Shown piece after piece: positions 31,193 through 33,522 of a stretch of 33,522 bases of DNA. The DNA comes from an uncultured Lachnospiraceae bacterium (lineage in GTDB: Bacteria > Bacillota > Clostridia > Lachnospirales > Lachnospiraceae): assembly GCA_900550475.1 (NCBI GenBank), contig URSA01000021.1:1-33522 (forward strand), given 5' to 3'. Both the position numbers and the translations under genes were made by a program. A model generated the notes under the pieces. The model did not search any database. It saw only the letters and a list, made by a program, of their open reading frames with translations, and was not told the origin of the DNA. The first letter of the stretch is position 1. The number at the start of each line of letters is the position of its first letter.

Positions 31193-31651
31193 ATGAGAGA
31201 CGAGAGGGATAAGCTGGGATTTGATGAATATCACAGACCGAAGCTGTGCGAGAAATGCGGCGGAGTGATGGTTTTCAAGGGAGTCGGGGAGTATGAGTGC
31301 GAGGACTGCGGCGCGCTGGCATACGACGACTACGGAAAAGCCAGACTGTATATTGAGAAGCATAAGGGTGCCACGGCATCCCAGATCGAGGCGGCAACCG
31401 GCGTGAAGCAGCGCACCATAAGGCTGATGCTGAAGGAGGGGCGGCTTGAGGTCGCGGCGGACTCCAAGATGTTTCTGCACTGCGAAATATGCGGGAAGCC
31501 CATCCGTTCCGGAAGATTCTGCCCCGAATGTGAGGCAGGGCAGCACCGCCGTCTGGAGGAGCAGCAGCGCAGGGAGAGACAGAACAGCATGCAGGGCTAC
31601 GGAAAAGGCAAGGAAGAAGTCAGCGGAGAAAAGAGATTCAAGTGGGAATAG
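31193..31651 (+). CDS. Zinc-ribbon / HTH / zinc-ribbon protein, YvyF-like
   Basis: A 152-residue protein with two zinc ribbons flanking a helix-turn-helix. The first ribbon is C19/C22 and C36/C39, the HTH is in ATASQIEAATGVKQRTIRLM, and the second ribbon is C97/C100 and C110/C113 (CEICGKPIRSGRFCPEC). That order, and the ATGV...KEGRL...CGKPI.GR.C..C spacing, match YvyF-type proteins (often filed as flagellar-region proteins). Here there is no flagellar gene; it follows purD by 27 nt and likely shares its transcript. A DNA- or RNA-binding role is plausible but unproven. Confidence 0.75.
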   Translation: MRDERDKLGFDEYHRPKLCEKCGGVMVFKGVGEYECEDCGALAYDDYGKARLYIEKHKGATASQIEAATGVKQRTIRLMLKEGRLEVAADSKMFLHCEICGKPIRSGRFCPECEAGQHRRLEEQQRRERQNSMQGYGKGKEEVSGEKRFKWE

Positions 31652-31677
31652 ACAGATTTACAGAATGGGAGGAAGCT

Positions 31678-33414
31678 ATGGGATACGAGAAGAAAACAAA
31701 GTACGGAAACAGAATGTGGCTTGTGCTTTCGGCTCTGCTCTGCGCATTTATGCTTGCGGTACTGCCGGCAAAGACAGTACATGCGGAGAAACAGGTGACT
31801 GTGACGGCATCGTCCGCCAATATCCGCTCCAGCGCGGACGCGGGCAGTACGGCTGTGGCGAGCGTACTCAAGGGAGCAAAGCTGTCCGTAATCGAGGAAA
31901 CCACCGGCACGGACGGAAAGACATGGTATAAGGTGTGGGTGGATGCCAATACGACGGGGTACATCCGGGCGGATCTGGCAGGAGGTTCTTCCACCACAAC
32001 GGGCAACACCACAACCACCACAACGACCACGACCCCTACGGTCAACACCAATGTGACGGTCAATACGGACGGTGTGCAGGCAGTGCAGCCTGTCAGCGCG
32101 TCCGTGACGAAGGATCAGGTTAGGGTGCGGGCTGACAGCTCTACAAGCAGCTCCATCGTGACAACCGTCAAGAAGGATGTGGTGCTCACGGTGAGCGGCA
32201 CCAAGGCGGGATCATCCTCCGATACATGGTATCTGGTAAGCTTTATGGCGGAGGGAACCAGCACAAATGTGACCGGCTATATCCGTTCCGATTATATCAA
32301 GCTGAACGGAGAGCTGACGGAGCCGGAGCAGCCTTCGACGGAGCCCACAACGCCAGACCCCCCCACGGAACCGGATGTGGAGGAGCCCGTTGTGGAGACC
32401 AAGACATACGACACCGTATATGAGAACAATGCATGGTATCTTGTCAACAATGATGAGGGAAAGAGCTATCCGATCGATCAGTTGATTACCGGAGCGGAGA
32501 AGAATGCAGATGCTCTGGTGAAAGCCCAGAAGAAGCTGTCCGGTCAGACCGGCGCACTGGTGGTTCTGGCAATTCTGCTTGTGCTGCTTGCACTGGGAAT
32601 TACCCTTCTGATCTTCAGAGTGAAGGATCTTTTGGAGGAGACCGGTGAAGATCTGGTGTCCTTCCTGCTGGGAAGAGACAGTGGAAATAACCGTATGATG
32701 GGAGCGTCGCGTCCGGTGACGCGCAGACCAGAGAGCAGAGGAGCGGAGAGAGCGCGCCCGACAGGAACCCGCCCTGCGGGAACCTCCGCATCAGGGGCTC
32801 GTCCGGCGGGAACCCGCCCGACCGGAGCTTCCGCATCGGGAGCCCATCCTAGCGGCAACCGCCCGACAGGTGAGCGTCCGGCAGGCACTCGTCCCGCGGG
32901 AACCTCCGCAACGGGAACACGTCCGAGCGGTGAGCGTCCGGCAGGCACCCGTCCTGCGGGAACCTCCGCAACGGGAGCACGTCCGAGCGGTGAGCGTCCG
33001 ATGGGCACCCGCCCCGCGGGAACTTCCGCAACGGGAGCGCGTCCGAGCGGTGAGCGTCCGATGGGTACCCGTCCTGCGGGAACCTCCGCAACGGGAACAC
33101 GTCCGATGAATACACGCCCTGCGGGAACTTCTGCATCAGGCACCCGTCCGAGCGGTGAGCGTCCGATGGGTACCCGTCCTGCGGGAACTACCGCAACGGG
33201 AGCACGCCCGGCAGGAGAGCGCCCCGTGCGCCCCGGTGAGAGACCGGCTTCCTCCGAGGAGCGGGTGGAAAGACAGGCGCGCAGTGATGTGGAAAACCGA
33301 AATCTGGAGCGCAACAACGCAGATTCCAAGGCGTGGAAGTCCAAGAATTTTATGACGGATGATGATGAGTTTGAATTTGAGTTCCTGAATTGGGACGGCG
33401 AAGAGGAGAAATAA
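31678..33414 (+). CDS. Secreted-side double SH3b membrane protein with Arg-Pro-Gly repeat tail
   Basis: A 578-residue protein with three zones. After a signal peptide (cleavage near VHAEK), two bacterial SH3-like domains appear: VTASSANIRSSADAGSTAVA, and VRVRADSSTSSSIVTTVKKD. They are joined by a Thr-rich linker (TTTTTTTTPTVN) and followed by a Pro/Thr/Glu linker. SH3b domains often bind cell-wall peptides. One membrane span (292-313, GALVVLAILLVLLALGITLL) follows. The last ~265 residues should be cytoplasmic: a disordered, basic tail of TRPAGTSATGARPSGERPMG-type repeats (about 364-521) and an acidic end, DDDEFEFEFLNWDGEEEK. ATG 31678 is chosen because GGGAGGAAG lies just upstream. It may link wall sensing to a cytoplasmic partner; that is inference. 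Confidence 0.82.
   Translation: MGYEKKTKYGNRMWLVLSALLCAFMLAVLPAKTVHAEKQVTVTASSANIRSSADAGSTAVASVLKGAKLSVIEETTGTDGKTWYKVWVDANTTGYIRADLAGGSSTTTGNTTTTTTTTTPTVNTNVTVNTDGVQAVQPVSASVTKDQVRVRADSSTSSSIVTTVKKDVVLTVSGTKAGSSSDTWYLVSFMAEGTSTNVTGYIRSDYIKLNGELTEPEQPSTEPTTPDPPTEPDVEEPVVETKTYDTVYENNAWYLVNNDEGKSYPIDQLITGAEKNADALVKAQKKLSGQTGALVVLAILLVLLALGITLLIFRVKDLLEETGEDLVSFLLGRDSGNNRMMGASRPVTRRPESRGAERARPTGTRPAGTSASGARPAGTRPTGASASGAHPSGNRPTGERPAGTRPAGTSATGTRPSGERPAGTRPAGTSATGARPSGERPMGTRPAGTSATGARPSGERPMGTRPAGTSATGTRPMNTRPAGTSASGTRPSGERPMGTRPAGTTATGARPAGERPVRPGERPASSEERVERQARSDVENRNLERNNADSKAWKSKNFMTDDDEFEFEFLNWDGEEEK
32767..33240 (+). repeat. 60-bp in-frame tandem repeat within the SH3b protein gene
   Basis: About eight units, most of exactly 60 bp (20 codons, TRPAGTSATGARPSGERPMG). 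Three consecutive units from 32887 to 33066 are nearly identical; the outer ones are more diverged. One unit (33067-33111) is 45 bp, still in frame. Near-identical neighbouring units point to recent expansion or contraction by slippage or recombination, so copy number may differ between strains. Confidence 0.9.
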
Positions 33415-33422
33415 TACACAGC

Positions 33423-33466
33423 AAAAGGTTGTTGCCACGGCGGCGTGCCGGGCAGCAACCTTTTTT
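33423..33466 (+). terminator. Rho-independent terminator closing the pur operon
   Basis: AAAAGGTTGTTGCC and GGCAGCAACCTTTT form a 14-bp stem (one G-T pair) with a ~14-nt loop, ending in T6. Confidence 0.92.
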
Positions 33467-33522
33467 GGAGTGTGTGAAGAAAACTCTGTAAATACGTAGA
33501 TCTTCTATGATAATGAATGGCG

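Noticed and set aside
32767..33240. CRISPR-like array
   Set aside because: The 60-bp units are contiguous and in coding frame, with no unique spacers and no cas genes nearby.
32544..33458. A 304-codon open frame on the - strand across the repeat region
   Set aside because: It mirrors the 60-bp in-frame repeat of the + strand gene, has no ribosome site and overlaps the terminator; it is a by-product of repetitive GC-rich codons.

Overview
The window looks like a chromosomal segment of an anaerobic, low-GC-phylum but moderately GC-rich Clostridium relative, most probably a gut Lachnospiraceae. The basis is the gene set: an anaerobic (glycyl-radical) ribonucleotide reductase with no aerobic one in view, a LytTR/DUF3021 pair, a KTR small Cys-rich protein, DUF6142 and a 50-residue membrane protein of lachnospiraceal type, an Rpn-family nuclease, and strong AGGAGG-type ribosome binding sites with some GTG/TTG starts. 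Every convincing gene is on the + strand. I saw no tRNA, rRNA, CRISPR or intact insertion sequence.

Layout. 1-1500 is a decaying left edge: a frameshifted KilA-N remnant, then a MATE efflux gene broken by a +1 slip in a G run and an internal deletion. 1521-6000 is signalling: an HD-GYP protein with a CBM2-like external domain, then an OmpR-type response regulator, its sensor kinase and an S41 peptidase-like protein. 6045-8092 holds a NapH-like membrane ferredoxin and a small regulatory module (KTR protein, LytTR regulator, DUF3021 membrane protein) with its own promoter and a 20-bp-period direct repeat. 8154-13957 is a beta-galactan utilisation locus: LacI-type repressor, terminator, sigma-A promoter with a palindromic operator at the start site, galactan-binding-like lipoprotein, GH53 galactanase without a signal peptide, and a sugar ABC importer (binding protein and two permeases; no ATPase).

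13958-15804 is an accessory stretch with a ghost of an Rpn-type nuclease gene followed by an intact paralogue. 15875-18103 carries an M20 amidohydrolase and a TPR lipoprotein. 18413-20458 is a HelD-like helicase. 20586-22970 is nrdD with a fused C-terminal redoxin domain, under a near-perfect NrdR box. 22984-25523 is pyrF, pyrE and two small membrane proteins; the gap between the last two holds a compact structured element with pseudoknot-type complementarity (25054-25167), the best candidate for something undescribed. 25547-27595 is an M29-type aminopeptidase with a long N-terminal extension. 27687-33414 is purE-purM-purN-purD followed by a YvyF-like zinc-ribbon protein and an SH3b membrane protein with a 60-bp tandem repeat, closed by a strong terminator.

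How it fits together: the right half is mostly nucleotide metabolism (dNTP, UMP and IMP synthesis), the centre is plant galactan foraging, and the left half is sensing and regulation. Assignments rest on motif recognition and gene order read by eye; no database search was run.
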